The notes below the pieces were generated by a model. That model searched no databases and was not told where the DNA came from. It saw only the letters and a program-made list of their open reading frames with translations. 6,380 nucleotides of DNA from JOPF136 sp035517515 (GTDB lineage Bacteria > Acidobacteriota > Terriglobia > Acidiferrales > UBA7541), in assembly GCA_035517515.1 (NCBI GenBank), contig DATIYQ010000224.1, positions 1 through 6,380 of the forward strand. Direction: 5' to 3'. This document shows positions 6,137 through 6,380 of this stretch, piece after piece. The position numbers were made by a program, and so were the translations under genes. The first letter of the stretch is position 1; every line of letters starts with the position of its first letter.

Positions 6137-6221
6137 GAATAATATTTCGCTTTTTATTCCCTGTAGCGGCGCATGGCACGCCCAAGCCGCGCGAGCAGTC
6201 TCCAGGCGCCCGGGAGTGGCG

Positions 6222-6227
6222 TATACT
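6222..6227 (+). promoter_or_regulatory. Possible -10 box for the response regulator gene
   Basis: TATACT is a five-of-six match to the -10 consensus, 19 bases before the GTG at 6247. No -35 match is evident at 16-18 bases upstream, so it would need an activator or another sigma factor. An alternative plus-strand pair in the A/T-rich patch is TTTTCA (6118-6123) with TAATAT (6140-6145), 16 bases apart, giving a leader of about 95 bases. Confidence 0.35.
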
Positions 6228-6246
6228 GGGCCGCGCAGGCTGCCCC

Positions 6247-6380
6247 GTGCCCAAAGAACTGCACATCCTGGTTTTGGAAGATGACCCCGGCTCCCAGAAG
6301 TCCATCCAGCTGATGCTGGATGCGGAGGGCTGGAAAGTCACCATCTTGGGCGACGCCTCGACCGCTTTTCAGGAACTGGC
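6247..6380 (+). CDS. Response regulator receiver domain, N-terminal part only
   Basis: The frame from GTG at 6247 is open to the window's right edge and gives 44 complete codons. It begins VPKELHILVLEDDPGSQKS and continues IQLMLDAEGWKVTIL. This is the first beta strand of a CheY-like receiver domain ending in the acidic pair Asp-12/Asp-13, then helix 1 and strand 2. The phosphoacceptor aspartate expected near residue 55 lies beyond the window, as does any output domain, so its target is unknown. GTG is chosen because it is the nearest start before the first strand, with a weak CAGG about seven bases upstream. The frame is also open further upstream, but that region is A/T-rich control DNA. 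It is divergent from the radical SAM gene. Confidence 0.75.
   Translation, partial: MPKELHILVLEDDPGSQKSIQLMLDAEGWKVTILGDASTAFQEL

Noticed and set aside
6105..6344. 79-codon minus-strand open frame at the right end
   Set aside because: It is antisense to the receiver-domain start and runs through the A/T-rich promoter patch.

Overview
The window is GC-rich bacterial chromosome with long open frames on both strands and short intergenic gaps. Gene content and style suggest an Acidobacteriota genome, perhaps of the Solibacter/Bryobacter type: a MutS2 whose Smr domain carries an INVIG-type motif, a small Cys-rich protein beginning MSCPICQRRK, an Rv2578c-like radical SAM protein, and palindrome-rich intergenic DNA. 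The assignment rests on remembered family resemblance, not a search.

Layout. Positions 1-93 lie downstream of mutS2 and hold short palindromes and two A/T-rich heptamers. A minus-strand pair follows: a LOG-like nucleotide-binding protein (2556-3119) and, 26 bases downstream, mutS2 (94-2529), probably one transcript. A 192-base divergent gap separates them from a plus-strand gene for a secreted SYLF/Ysc84-domain protein (3312-4007), which has a strong ribosome binding site. A 185-base palindrome-rich gap leads to the plus-strand Cys-rich protein (4193-4834). This gene converges on a minus-strand radical SAM gene (4935-6086) across 100 bases of heptamer repeats. A divergent control region (about 6087-6246) holds a good minus-strand promoter and leads into a response regulator cut by the right edge (6247-6380).

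How the genes relate. They look like ordinary housekeeping and accessory genes rather than one pathway. MutS2 acts on nucleic acids or collided ribosomes, the LOG-like protein is a probable nucleotide-binding enzyme, the SYLF protein is exported, and the radical SAM protein resembles the spore-photoproduct-lyase-like group of unknown reaction. I see no mobile element, CRISPR array, RNA gene, toxin-antitoxin pair or defence system. The most interesting non-coding signal is a 7-base periodic CG-plus-A/T repeat near three gene 3' ends, A-rich in the sense direction of each gene. Second is a long palindrome embedded in frame in the N-terminal part of the radical SAM gene.
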